From Tragulus kanchil (lineage: Eukaryota; Chordata; Mammalia; Artiodactyla; Tragulidae), in the NCBI GenBank assembly GCA_022376925.1, contig JAIOJX010000005.1, forward strand, positions 92,477,001 to 92,541,000: DNA of 64,000 nucleotides, given 5' to 3'. Of the stretch, positions 48,457 through 58,416 are shown in pieces. The translations under genes were made by a program, and so were the position numbers. Below the pieces are notes generated by a model. That model was not told the origin of the DNA, made no database searches, and saw only the letters and a list, made by a program, of their open reading frames with translations. How positions within the stretch are numbered: the first letter of the stretch is position 1; each line of letters begins with the position of its first letter.

Positions 48457-50641
48457 AGTGTGTGGCATGTCCCTATTGAAGGTGCCGCCCCTTGCAAGGC
48501 AGCTAATGCAGAGAGAGTGTTTCCAGTAACACTGGGAGCAGGAAGAAGAAAATACCCCTGACAATGGCATCCAAAAGGAGACCACATGTTCCAGGTAGAC
48601 ACTGTTGCAGGTAGAGATTGGAAGGCAATCATGAAGAGGACACTGTCTATCATATCACAGATAATGCATATTTAGAAAAAAATGGTTTTATTTTTTTAGA
48701 GCATAAAAGAAATTTTAAAAGCAATTTACTTCTGCTTAAGAGTGAAGGTACTACATCTTCACACAGTCTTTCACCATCTACGTCCATTGGAAACGCCACT
48801 ATGATTTACTTCCTGGAGTACTAGAATTTGTACGGCAACTAGTGAGGGAGTGAAAATGCATTCCATAAGATCTGCTTGAGTGACAGTTACAGAAACCAAA
48901 TCTGCTTGCACATGTGGAAATACACATGCCCTACTTTCTCTTCTCCCCTGCATGGCATAGCATATAGTACTCAGACCTTCTCCAACACTGATTTAATATT
49001 TAGACAAAGAAAGCAATTTCTTGAGGTACCTAAAGGTCAGGTAATGCTTAAAGCCACTGCAGACAACTTGGCAGCAAATTTCCTTGAAAAAGAAATTTTT
49101 CCTATGAAAGACGGATCATTTGCCTCTTAACTGAGAATTTTAAAATTCACTTTTCTCAGCTAATATAAAGTTACCACAAATTTCCTGAAAATCTAAACAC
49201 AATTCTGAAACCCCAAAATTATGATGACAAAGAAATATTCCAGTTCGCTTAAGCATCCAGTGAAATGAAGAAAAATGTTCAGGATTCCCCAAATCATAAC
49301 CGTTCCTTTTCATCCAGTTCCTACAGCCGTGGGCAGAAGCAAAGTATTTATTGAGTCCATATGGACACCTGGAAATCTTAGAAATTGTATTTACAATTAA
49401 AATAAATTCAACTATGTCAGCATTTCAGGAATTTATAGCCAAAACCACAGTCAACACATGCCAAAAATCTCCTGCTACCCAGAAAGCATTTTCAAACTTT
49501 TCCAGAATTTTACATTTTATCAAAATGATTCTGAAGAGTTTGTTAAAAGTGTGTGGCATGTCCCTATTGAAGGTGCCGCCTTGCAAGGCAGCTAATGCAG
49601 AGAGTGTTTCCAGTAACACTGGGAGCAGGAAGAAGAAAATACCCCTGACAATGGCATCCAAAAGGAGACCACATGTTCCAGGTAGACACTGTTGCAGGTA
49701 GAGATTGGAAGGCAATCATGAAGAGGACACTGTCTATCATATCACAGATAATGCATATTTAGAAAAAAATGGTTTTATTTTTTTAGAGCATAAAAGAAAT
49801 TTTAAAAGCAATTTACTTCTGCTTAAGAGTGAAGGTACTACATCTTCACACAGTCTTTCACCATCTACGTCCATTGGAAACGCCACTATGATTTACTTCC
49901 TGGAGTACTAGAATTTGTACGGCAACTAGTGAGGGAGTGAAAATGCATTCCATAAGATCTGCTTGAGTGACAGTTACAGAAACCAAATCTGCTTGCACAT
50001 GTGGAAATACACATGCCCTACTTTTCTCTTCTCCCCTGCATGGCATAGCATATAGTACTCAGACCTTCTCCAACACTGATTTAATATTTAGACAAAGAAA
50101 GCAATTTCTTGAGGTACCTAAAGGTCAGGTAATGCTTAAAGCCACTGCAGACAACTTGGCAGCAAATTTCCTTGAAAAAGAAATTTTTCCTATGAAAGAC
50201 GGATCATTTGCCTCTTAACTGAGAATTTTAAAATTCACTTTTCTCAGCTAATATAAAGTTACCACAAATTTCCTGAAAATCTAAACACAATTCTGAAACC
50301 CCAAAATTATGATGACAAAGAAATATTCCAGTTCGCTTAAGCATCCAGTGAAATGAAGAAAAATGTTCAGGATTCCCCAAATCATAACCGTTCCTTTTCA
50401 TCCAGTTCCTACAGCCGTGGGCAGAAGCAAAGTATTTATTGAGTCCATATGGACACCTGGAAATCTTAGAAATTGTATTTACAATTAAAATAAATTCAAC
50501 TATGTCAGCATTTCAGGAATTTATAGCCAAAACCACAGTCAACACATGCCAAAAATCTCCTGCTACCCAGAAAGCATTTTCAAACTTTTCCAGAATTTTA
50601 CATTTTTATCAAAATGATCACGGACTCTGAAGAGTTTGTTT
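48457..50641. repeat. Duplication D19: offset 1087-1091 bp
   Basis: Copy 1 is 48457-49547 and copy 2 is 49548-50640. The start of copy 2 has two 2-bp losses (CGCCCCTTGC to CGCCTTGC; GAGAGAGTG to GAGAGTG). The end of copy 1 lacks several bases (TGATTCTGAAG against TGATCACGGACTCTGAAG). Confidence 0.95.
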
Positions 50642-50899
50642 AAACAAGGGCACCTGGGTGGAAACAGGGACCTGAAGTACTTGTCAAGCTTACAAGCACA
50701 AAGTGGGGGTGTCTGCTCCCCAACAGGTGCAGATGACCAGAGGCAGCAAGGCAGATAAATAATTAAATATTGCCCAGGCTACATGTTAGAGTCGTCCTTT
50801 ACGTCCAGAGCCCTGTTAAGTCAGAGACCACACTCAAAAACTTTTCCCATGGATGGAAATGCAGTTTTGACCATTTAAAGTAGACATCAATACAAATCC
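48842..50899. other. Unannotated sequence, mostly in D19
   Basis: No gene or recognised transposon. Small open frames (for example 49351-49701) change at the duplication join and show no domain. Confidence 0.4.
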
Positions 50900-51300
50900 C
50901 CTAAGAGGTAGCTACCATGTGTGTTCCTATTTTACAGATAAGGAATCTAGATGTTTAATGAGGCTTCCCAGGTGGCTCAGGGGTAAAGAATCCACCTGCC
51001 ACTGCAGGAGACGCAGGTTTGATCCCTGGCTCAGAAAGATCCAACCAGGGAAGAAATAGCAACCTACTCCAATATTCTTGCATGGAAAATTCCATGGACA
51101 GAGGCGCCTGGAGGGCTACAGTCCATGGGGTTACAAAGAGTCGGACACGATTAAATATCTAAACATGCATGCACATGCAATCTAGAGGTTTATGGGGGCC
51201 CAGTGCCCATGTTTCACAGCTAGTAAGCAACTGAGCTAGTATTCCAACATAGGGAGTTCTGGATCAAGACATCACACTCCTAACCACTGCCCTGCACTAG
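50900..51300 (+). mobile_element. MIR SINE fossil split by a Bov-tA
   Basis: The left part (CCTATTTTACAGATAAGGAA) and the right part (TTTCACAGCTAGTAAGCAAC, TCCTAACCACTGCCCTGCAC) are consecutive pieces of a MIR interrupted at 50958-51178. Confidence 0.7.
50958..51178 (+). mobile_element. Bov-tA SINE inserted in a MIR, 14-bp target-site duplication
   Basis: AATCTAGATGTTTA at 50944-50957 and AATCTAGAGGTTTA at 51179-51192 flank it with one mismatch. It has head GGCTTCCCAGGTGGCTCAGG and 3' end GAGTCGGACACGATTAAA. Confidence 0.92.
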
Positions 51301-52078
51301 AGTAGAGATCTTTAAAGCACAGAAGAAAGTTCTTACAAGATAGCCAAGTGCAACCCCATAGGCAAACATCCAGCCAGGCTATCTGATCAGGTAATGGCTG
51401 CAGCAGTCAATGAGCCATCTGACTTCCTTTGCTTTAGCTGAATCTGGGAAGGTGGGGAAGCAGGTCTGATGGTACTGGGGACTGAGTATGTCTAGAGTAC
51501 TGAGGCTATTCTAGGTGAGACATGACTGCTACCAGCACCACCACTATAAACCTCAATCTCCATCAAAATTTATTTGGACTTTGTGCCTGGGATTATTATT
51601 CTAGTTTTAAGCGAACATGTTCTCTGAGCATGTATCTAAGTATATTAGAGTAAGGAAATAAAGAAGAAAAGAGGAACCATTGGTTGTTCATTAGAACTGC
51701 ACTGGCAGCAAAAGGAGGATGTAAACTCGTATCTTCACACATCAAGCCACTTATCAAGACATCAACCATTCATTCACTCTTATTCATTCACTCCCAGACA
51801 CACACACACAATGTTCTGAATACCTACTATGCACGACACATTCCCTCAAGGGCTGTTAACTGTTTCACAAAGTCCTATTCTCAGTGATTCATAAAAATTA
51901 GAAGAATTACAGGTGTCTACAGCATTATGCTCATTTTAGCTACATCATGGTTGTCTATCTAATCTCCCTATACACTAACAGTTCATTACTTGATTAAAAG
52001 GCTGTTAACAGATATCACGCAGGTATACTGCTAAGTGAATAATTAAATTGGGTTTCTAAGAGATTATACTGTCAATGG
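51301..52078. other. Unannotated single-copy sequence
   Basis: No gene is seen. TTCATTCACTC repeats and CTGAATACCTACTATGCACG near 51770-51840 may be an old L2 or similar fossil. Confidence 0.4.
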
Positions 52079-52285
52079 TGCTTCCCTGGTGGCTCAGACG
52101 TAAAGAATTCACCTGCCAATGCAGGAGACATATGAGATGGGGCGTTCAATCCTAGGGTCGGGCAGCTCCTCTGGAGAAGGAAATAACAACCCAGTCCAGT
52201 ATTCTTGCCTGGAGAATCCCATGGACAGAGGAGCCTGGTGGGCTACAGTCACAAAAAGTTGGACACAGCTTAGTGACTAAACCAC
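52079..52285 (+). mobile_element. Bov-tA SINE
   Basis: GCTTCCCTGGTGGCTCAGAC, CCAGTATTCTTGCCTGGAGA and GAGGAGCCTGGTGGGCTACA, ending AGTTGGACACAGCTTAGTGA. Confidence 0.92.
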
Positions 52286-54625
52286 CCACCACCATACTTT
52301 CAATACCAAAAGAGATCTATTTATTAATAGAACTTTGCTCTGAATCCTTTTGCAATTGTAAAGTATAAAAACCATTTTTTTTAACTATCTGGTTAGAGAT
52401 ATTGGACACTTCTGCATTAAGCTTTCTCAGGGAGAAATAAATACGTAAAATATAGCCAGAACCAGCATTCTAATCATGTACATATTATCTTGTTATTGTT
52501 CCATGGAAATTTCCATTTTCTCTCAGTAATATTCAGTTGGACTTTGTATCGAAAAGAGCAACAATAAATTCTACCACCTTTTAAAGGCAAACATTAACAT
52601 CAGGGAGATAAAGTTATAAAGTTCCGCAAGGTTAACGTTTCTGCTTACTTTTTAATCAATTGCTTACATTTCTCAGTCAACTTCTTCACAATTTCTCAGT
52701 CTTCCACCCACACATACTCTTTCCCTCCTGGACTCTGAACCCTGCCAAGTTCCAGGAGAAAAGTGTTTTGTTTTACATAACGACAGTCTGCAAATCTGAC
52801 TGTCCCTGGGGTAAACTTGTTCTTTTGAACACTGATTAAAAGATACTTACCATCAATTGAGCTATCCAACCTAAGACACAACTGCAGAACTTTAAGTTGT
52901 AATAAGTATTTTTAAAATGAAGACCAAAAGAAGCAGGAGACCAATTCTAGTAGTTCTAGAAGAAAAGGCAATCATTTCACTTCTTTTATGTAAGAAAGAC
53001 ATACAGGACAGATGGGGGCTGAACAGCCATCTCCAATCTACACTTCTAATATGTTATAAAAACATTACCTTCTAAAATCAGAAACATTTAACTATTGAAG
53101 TGCTCAAAAATATACATGTGTTATCCAAATGGAAAAGGTCAGGTCCCGTGTTCTACACCAGAAGTTCTAAGCACTGTCAAGAAGATGCTTTACCAGTTGA
53201 ATGAACTGTAGGTACAACTTTCCAGTCAGGGAACTCACAAACTGCATAACCATATGAAGTTCTCTGAGACTCTGTTTCTCCATTTGAGATGACAGGTTTA
53301 GTTTAGATCACTGAATTCATTAGAATAAGATAATTCAGACAACATATTTACTTTAATCCAATGACTAACTTAGTAAGTGCCCAATGAATGATAGTTGTTA
53401 TTACTGAAACAGGTTAAAATATTAAATTTATATGGTGGATAGTAATACAGTCTTATCTGACTGAAAACTGACATGCTTATTATCTGATCTCAAAAAACCT
53501 TTTTTTTAACTATCTGGTTAGAGTTTTCACTTCTGCATTAAGCTTTCTCAGGGAGAAATAAATACGTAAAATATAGCCAGAACCAGCATTCTAATCATGT
53601 ACATATTATCTTGTTATTGTTCCATGGAAATTTCCATTTTCTCTCAGTAATATTCAGTTGGACTTTGTATCGAAAAGAGCAACAATAAATTCTACCACCT
53701 TTTAAAGGCAAACATTAACATCAGGGAGATAAAGTTATAAAGTTCCGCAAGGTTAACGTTTCTGCTTACTTTTTAATCAATTGCTTACATTTCTCAGTCA
53801 ACTTCTTCACAATTTCTCAGTCTTCCACCCACACACATACTCTTTCCCTCCTGGACTCTGAACCCTGCCAAGTTCCAGGAGAAAAGTGTTTTGTTTTACA
53901 TAACGACAGTCTGCAAATCTGACTGTCCCTGGGGTAAACTTGTTCTTTTGAACACTGATTAAAAGATACTTACCATCAATTGAGCTATCCAACCTAAGAC
54001 ACAACTGCAGAACTTTAAGTTGTAATAAGTATTTTTAAAATGAAGACCAAAAGAAGCAGGAGACCAATTCTAGTAGTTCTAGAAGAAAAGGCAATCATTT
54101 CACTTCTTTTATGTAAGAAAGACATACAGGACAGATGGGGGCTGAACAGCCATCTCCAATCTACACTTCTAATATGTTATAAAAACATTACCTTCTAAAA
54201 TCAGAAACATTTAACTATTGAAGTGCTCAAAAATATACATGTGTTATCCAAATGGAAAAGGTCAGGTCCCGTGTTCTACACCAGAAGTTCTAAGCACTGT
54301 CAAGAAGATGCTTTACCAGTTGAATGAACTGTAGGTACAACTTTCCAGTCAGGGAACTCACAAACTGCATAACCATATGAAGTTCTCTGAGACTCTGTTT
54401 CTCCATTTGAGATGACAGGTTTAGTTTAGATCACTGAATTCATTAGAATAAGATAATTCAGACAACATATTTACTTTAATCCAATGACTAACTTAGTAAG
54501 TGCCCAATGAATGATAGTTGTTATTACTGAAACAGGTTAAAATATTAAATTTATATGGTGGATAGTAATACAGTCTTATCTGACTGAAAACTGACATGCT
54601 TATTATCTGATCTCAGTTTTATTTT
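52286..54625. other. Unannotated sequence, mostly in D20
   Basis: AT-rich, no gene confirmed. A donor-like GATG|GTAAGTAT occurs on the minus strand near 52846-52851 (and in copy 2), but upstream reading frames are interrupted by stops, so no exon is called. Confidence 0.4.
52375..54615. repeat. Duplication D20: offset 1121-1125 bp
   Basis: Copy 1 is 52375-53499 and copy 2 is 53500-54615. The start of copy 2 lacks four bases (AGATATTGGACACTTC against AGTTTTCACTTC). A CA unit is added in CCCACACACATAC. Confidence 0.94.
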
Positions 54626-54961
54626 ATTTTACTATTTTTTTAAACATTTATTTTATTTACTTATCTTTTTGGGGAGTGGGGTGGGGAGGGAGGGGGACAG
54701 GCGAGCCACTTCTATTGGTCTTCCATTTCTCTATTTTCATCCATCTTTGTTCTTTGGCTCCTGTGGGCCTCCCATCGCAGTGGCCTCTGTTGTCACAGAG
54801 CACCGGCTCTGGGCGCATGTGCTCCAGAGCTCCGGCTCGGTAATTGGACACATTGGTCCAGCTGCTCCGCAGCACGTGGGATCTTCCCAGGCCAGGGATT
54901 GAACTGGCACCCCGTGCACTGCAAGGCGGTGTCCTTACCCACTGGACCACCAGGGGAAGCC
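54626..54961 (-). mobile_element. Long-form CHR-derived SINE, full length, minus strand
   Basis: CTCAGTTTTATTTT at 54612-54625 and 54962-54975 flanks it, a 14-bp target-site duplication. The sequence runs tail to head: T-rich tail, G-rich block, GGGCGCATGTGCTCCAGAGC and CCACTGGACCACCAGGGGAA. Confidence 0.94.
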
Positions 54962-55069
54962 CTCAGTTTTATTTTTAATTCTTCCTACTCAAGGGTACAA
55001 AGACTTAATTTTAATGGGCAGGGAAGAGTTGGACAGATTACTGAATTTTCATACCAGTTAAAATTATAT

Positions 55070-55374
55070 GGTGTCCCTAGTGGCTCAGTGGTAAAGAATC
55101 CACCTGCCAATGCAGGAGACATAGGTTCCATCCCTGGTCCAGGAAGATCCTTCATGCCAGGGAGCAACTAAGTCCGTGTGCCACAACTATTGACCCTGTG
55201 CTCTAGAGCCCAGAAACCACAATTACTGAGCCTGCGAGCCCTAGGGCCTATGCTCCGCAACGAGAGAAGCCACCAAAAGGAGAGGCCTGAGCACCGCAAC
55301 TGCTTGCTGCAAGTAGAGAAAAGCTCATGCAGCAATGAAGACCCAAAACAGCTGAAAATCAGTAAAATTATTTT
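55070..55374 (+). mobile_element. SINE with Bov-tA-like head and CHR-like body
   Basis: TAAAATTATAT at 55059-55069 and 55375-55385 is an 11-bp target-site duplication. The head (CCCTAGTGGCTCAGTGGTAA, CCACCTGCCAATGCAGGAGA) reads like Bov-tA. The body (GGGAGCAACTAAGTCCGTGT, AGAGAAGCCACCAAAAGGAG) reads like CHR. Confidence 0.88.
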
Positions 55375-55525
55375 TAAAATTATATTACACAAGGAACAGA
55401 TTCTCATCCCTTGTGGATCTGAGAAAGAGGTAGACATTTTTATATAAATTTTATAAGTGAAAATGATACTAACGATCTACATTAAAACTGATTTTGGCAT
55501 CACCAATTATAAAGGGCCTGTTTTT

Positions 55526-55802
55526 GTTTTTGTTTTTAATCTTGGCCTCTTTTTATTGGTCTTTCATTTATTTTTTTTCATCCATCTTTGTTCTTTGTCC
55601 TGTGTGGACCTCCCATGGCAGTGGCCTCTCTCCTCGCAGAGCACCGGGTCTGGGTGCATGCACTCCAGAGCTCTGGCTCAGTAGTTGGACACATCCCTCC
55701 AACCGCCCCACGACACGTGGGGTCTTCCCAGGCCAGGGATTGAACCGGCACCCCTTGCACTGCAAGGCGGTGTCCCTACCCACTGGACCACCAGGGAAGT
55801 CC
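55526..55802 (-). mobile_element. CHR-derived SINE, minus strand, older long-form relative
   Basis: Landmarks TTATTGGTCTTTCATTTATT, GGGTGCATGCACTCCAGAGC and CCACTGGACCACCAGGGAAG. It lacks the GC-rich block. Flanks AAGGGCCTGT and AAGGGCATGT may be a target-site duplication. Confidence 0.87.
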
Positions 55803-56082
55803 AAGGGCATGTTTAATACACTAAGTGTACAACCATTCCCAAAAAATTGTTGAGACACATCAATCAAAACAATAATAAGGCAAGCCTTCAAGAACTTACT
55901 TCAGCATGAAAAACCATTTTTCTAAACTAACTTTCCCCTAAAAACATGTTTCCAGGAAACCAGGAGCTTATAGGATATCTTCTTAGATGGTGCCAAACTT
56001 ACAGTATCAAGACTAGTAATCCAAGCTGTCTCTCAAGCCTGAGGTGGCCAGGAAGGCCCCAGGAATTAGAGGAGGGCCCACA

Positions 56083-56230
56083 GGGACTTTTCTGTTGGTC
56101 CAGTGGCTAAGACTCCACTGTCTCAATGCAGGCAATCCAGGTTTGATCCCTGGTTGGGGAACTGGATCCCACATGCTGCTACAAAAGATCCTGTATGCCG
56201 TAACTAAGACCCAGTGCAGCCAAAAATAAG
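56083..56230 (+). mobile_element. CHR-like SINE
   Basis: GGGACTTTTCTGTTGGTCCA, CAGGTTTGATCCCTGGTTGG and CCGTAACTAAGACCCAGTGC. Its tail is lost at the D21 join here; complete copies are at 57167 and 58263. Confidence 0.85.
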
Positions 56231-56459
56231 ATCCTTCATGCCAGGGAGCAACTAAGTCCGTGTGCCACAACTATTGACCCTGTGCTCTAGAGCCCAGAAA
56301 CCACAATTACTGAGCCTGCGAGCCCTAGGGCCTATGCTCCGCAACGAGAGAAGCCACCAAAAGGAGAGGCCTGAGCACCGCAACTGCTTGCTGCAAGTAG
56401 AGAAAAGCTCATGCAGCAATGAAGACCCAAAACAGCTGAAAATCAGTAAAATTATTTTT
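56228..56459 (+). mobile_element. Second, headless copy of the SINE at 55070-55374
   Basis: Begins at the tile break inside the element and matches at offset 1084 (D21). Confidence 0.85.
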
Positions 56460-56609
56460 AAAATTATATTACACAAGGAACAGATTCTCATCCCTTGTGG
56501 ATCTGAGAAAGAGGTAGACATTTTTATATAAATTTTATAAGTGAAAATGATACTAACGATCTACATTAAAACTGATTTTGGCATCACCAATTATAAAGGG
56601 CCTGTTTTT

Positions 56610-56886
56610 GTTTTTGTTTTTAATCTTGGCCTCTTTTTATTGGTCTTTCATTTATTTTTTTTCATCCATCTTTGTTCTTTGTCCTGTGTGGACCTCCCAT
56701 GGCAGTGGCCTCTCTCCTCGCAGAGCACCGGGTCTGGGTGCATGCACTCCAGAGCTCTGGCTCAGTAGTTGGACACATCCCTCCAACCGCCCCACGACAC
56801 GTGGGGTCTTCCCAGGCCAGGGATTGAACCGGCACCCCTTGCACTGCAAGGCGGTGTCCCTACCCACTGGACCACCAGGGAAGTCC
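56610..56886 (-). mobile_element. Second copy of the SINE at 55526-55802
   Basis: Identical at offset 1084 (D21). Confidence 0.87.
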
Positions 56887-57166
56887 AAGGGCATGTTTAA
56901 TACACTAAGTGTACAACCATTCCCAAAAAATTGTTGAGACACATCAATCAAAACAATAATAAGGCAAGCCTTCAAGAACTTACTTCAGCATGAAAAACCA
57001 TTTTTCTAAACTAACTTTCCCCTAAAAACATGTTTCCAGGAAACCAGGAGCTTATAGGATATCTTCTTAGATGGTGCCAAACTTACAGTATCAAGACTAG
57101 TAATCCAAGCTGTCTCTCAAGCCTGAGGTGGCCAGGAAGGCCCCAGGAATTAGAGGAGGGCCCACA

Positions 57167-57320
57167 GGGACTTTTCTGTTGGTCCAGTGGCTAAGACTCC
57201 ACTGTCTCAATGCAGGCAATCCAGGTTTGATCCCTGGTTGGGGAACTGGATCCCACATGCTGCTACAAAAGATCCTGTATGCCGTAACTAAGACCCAGTG
57301 CAGCCAAATAAATAAATGCA
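57167..57320 (+). mobile_element. Second copy of the CHR-like SINE at 56083, with tail
   Basis: Matches at offset 1084 and keeps its AAATAAATAAATG tail. Confidence 0.85.
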
Positions 57321-58262
57321 TTTTTAAATGATGAGGGCCAACAGGTTTACAGTCTGAAAGATTCAAGAGTCATGTGGATTGGAGAAAGTAAAACAAGCAA
57401 ACATACAAGCAAAAACACAAGCTGCTGAACTGTTTCTGCCTTCTGATACGGTGGGTTCACACTATGATGAAATTCATCTCAACCTTGCTCCTCTCCTCTC
57501 TTAAAAGACTGGCAGGTGAGGAAGAAGATGCTTTCACAAGCCAGAACCTAGAATGGATGACCCATACTTCGAGGAAACCCAAGTAGGGACCAGGGTCACG
57601 ATGAAGACAAAGAGATTATTTGATTTTTTAAAATGTGTGCTGAATTACATTTGGGCAGAGCCTGGAGTTGGGGGCTGCCAGGAAGCAGAGATTCTTCATG
57701 GAAAACAGGAGGCTAAACAAAATCTCTCATTGCCCCACACGTTTAAGTCTTCTGCAAATGCACATGTCTTGAATGGCTAATATTTGTAAGATGAAAATCC
57801 AAAAGGAAAGGCCGTGCTCCTTGCCATCAATGCATAATAAATGGCACAGGACAGGAAATTCTTTAATTAAGGTAAAAATGACTTTAAATAAGGTAGAAAT
57901 GACTAGAAGAAATTCTCAGAAAATACACCCCCATCAAATTGCTCTAGAGAACTCCCAGGGATGTGAGCAAAATGTGTTTGTATTTCAAAGGGAGTCATGG
58001 ACTTCAGTTTATACCTGTACCAGACAGGGATTCTTTTGAGACATAAAAACAATAATAAGGCAAGCCTTCAAGAACTTACTTCAGCATGAAAAACCATTTT
58101 TCTAAACTAACTTTCCCCTAAAAACATGTTTCCAGGAAACCAGGAGCTTATAGGATATCTTCTTAGATGGTGCCAAACTTACAGTATCAAGACTAGTAAT
58201 CCAAGCTGTCTCTCAAGCCTGAGGTGGCCAGGAAGGCCCCAGGAATTAGAGGAGGGCCCACA
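57321..58262. other. Unannotated sequence, in D22/D23
   Basis: No gene or named repeat is recognised. Confidence 0.4.
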
Positions 58263-58416
58263 GGGACTTTTCTGTTGGTCCAGTGGCTAAGACTCCACTG
58301 TCTCAATGCAGGCAATCCAGGTTTGATCCCTGGTTGGGGAACTGGATCCCACATGCTGCTACAAAAGATCCTGTATGCCGTAACTAAGACCCAGTGCAGC
58401 CAAATAAATAAATGCA
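58263..58416 (+). mobile_element. Third copy of the CHR-like SINE at 56083
   Basis: Matches 57167-57320 at offset 1096 (D22). Confidence 0.85.

Larger units (their letters stand above)
46626..48841. repeat. Duplication D18: offset 1110-1111 bp
   Basis: Copy 1 is 46626-47736 and copy 2 is 47737 to about 48840. It overlaps D17 copy 2, so the BovB endonuclease end (46626-46950) is present three times. One change near the join is CACTAGGATT against CACTATGATT. Confidence 0.95.
55144..57308. repeat. Duplication D21: offset 1084 bp
   Basis: Copy 1 is 55144-56227 and copy 2 is 56228-57308. AAGATCC is at both copy starts. The copies appear nearly identical; the join cuts one SINE (56083) into another (55070 body). 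Confidence 0.95.

Noticed and set aside
52846..52930. Possible small minus-strand exon before a GATG|GTAAGTAT donor-like site
   Set aside because: The upstream region has stops in all frames from the best acceptor, leaving only an implausibly small exon. The second copy in D20 adds no independent support.
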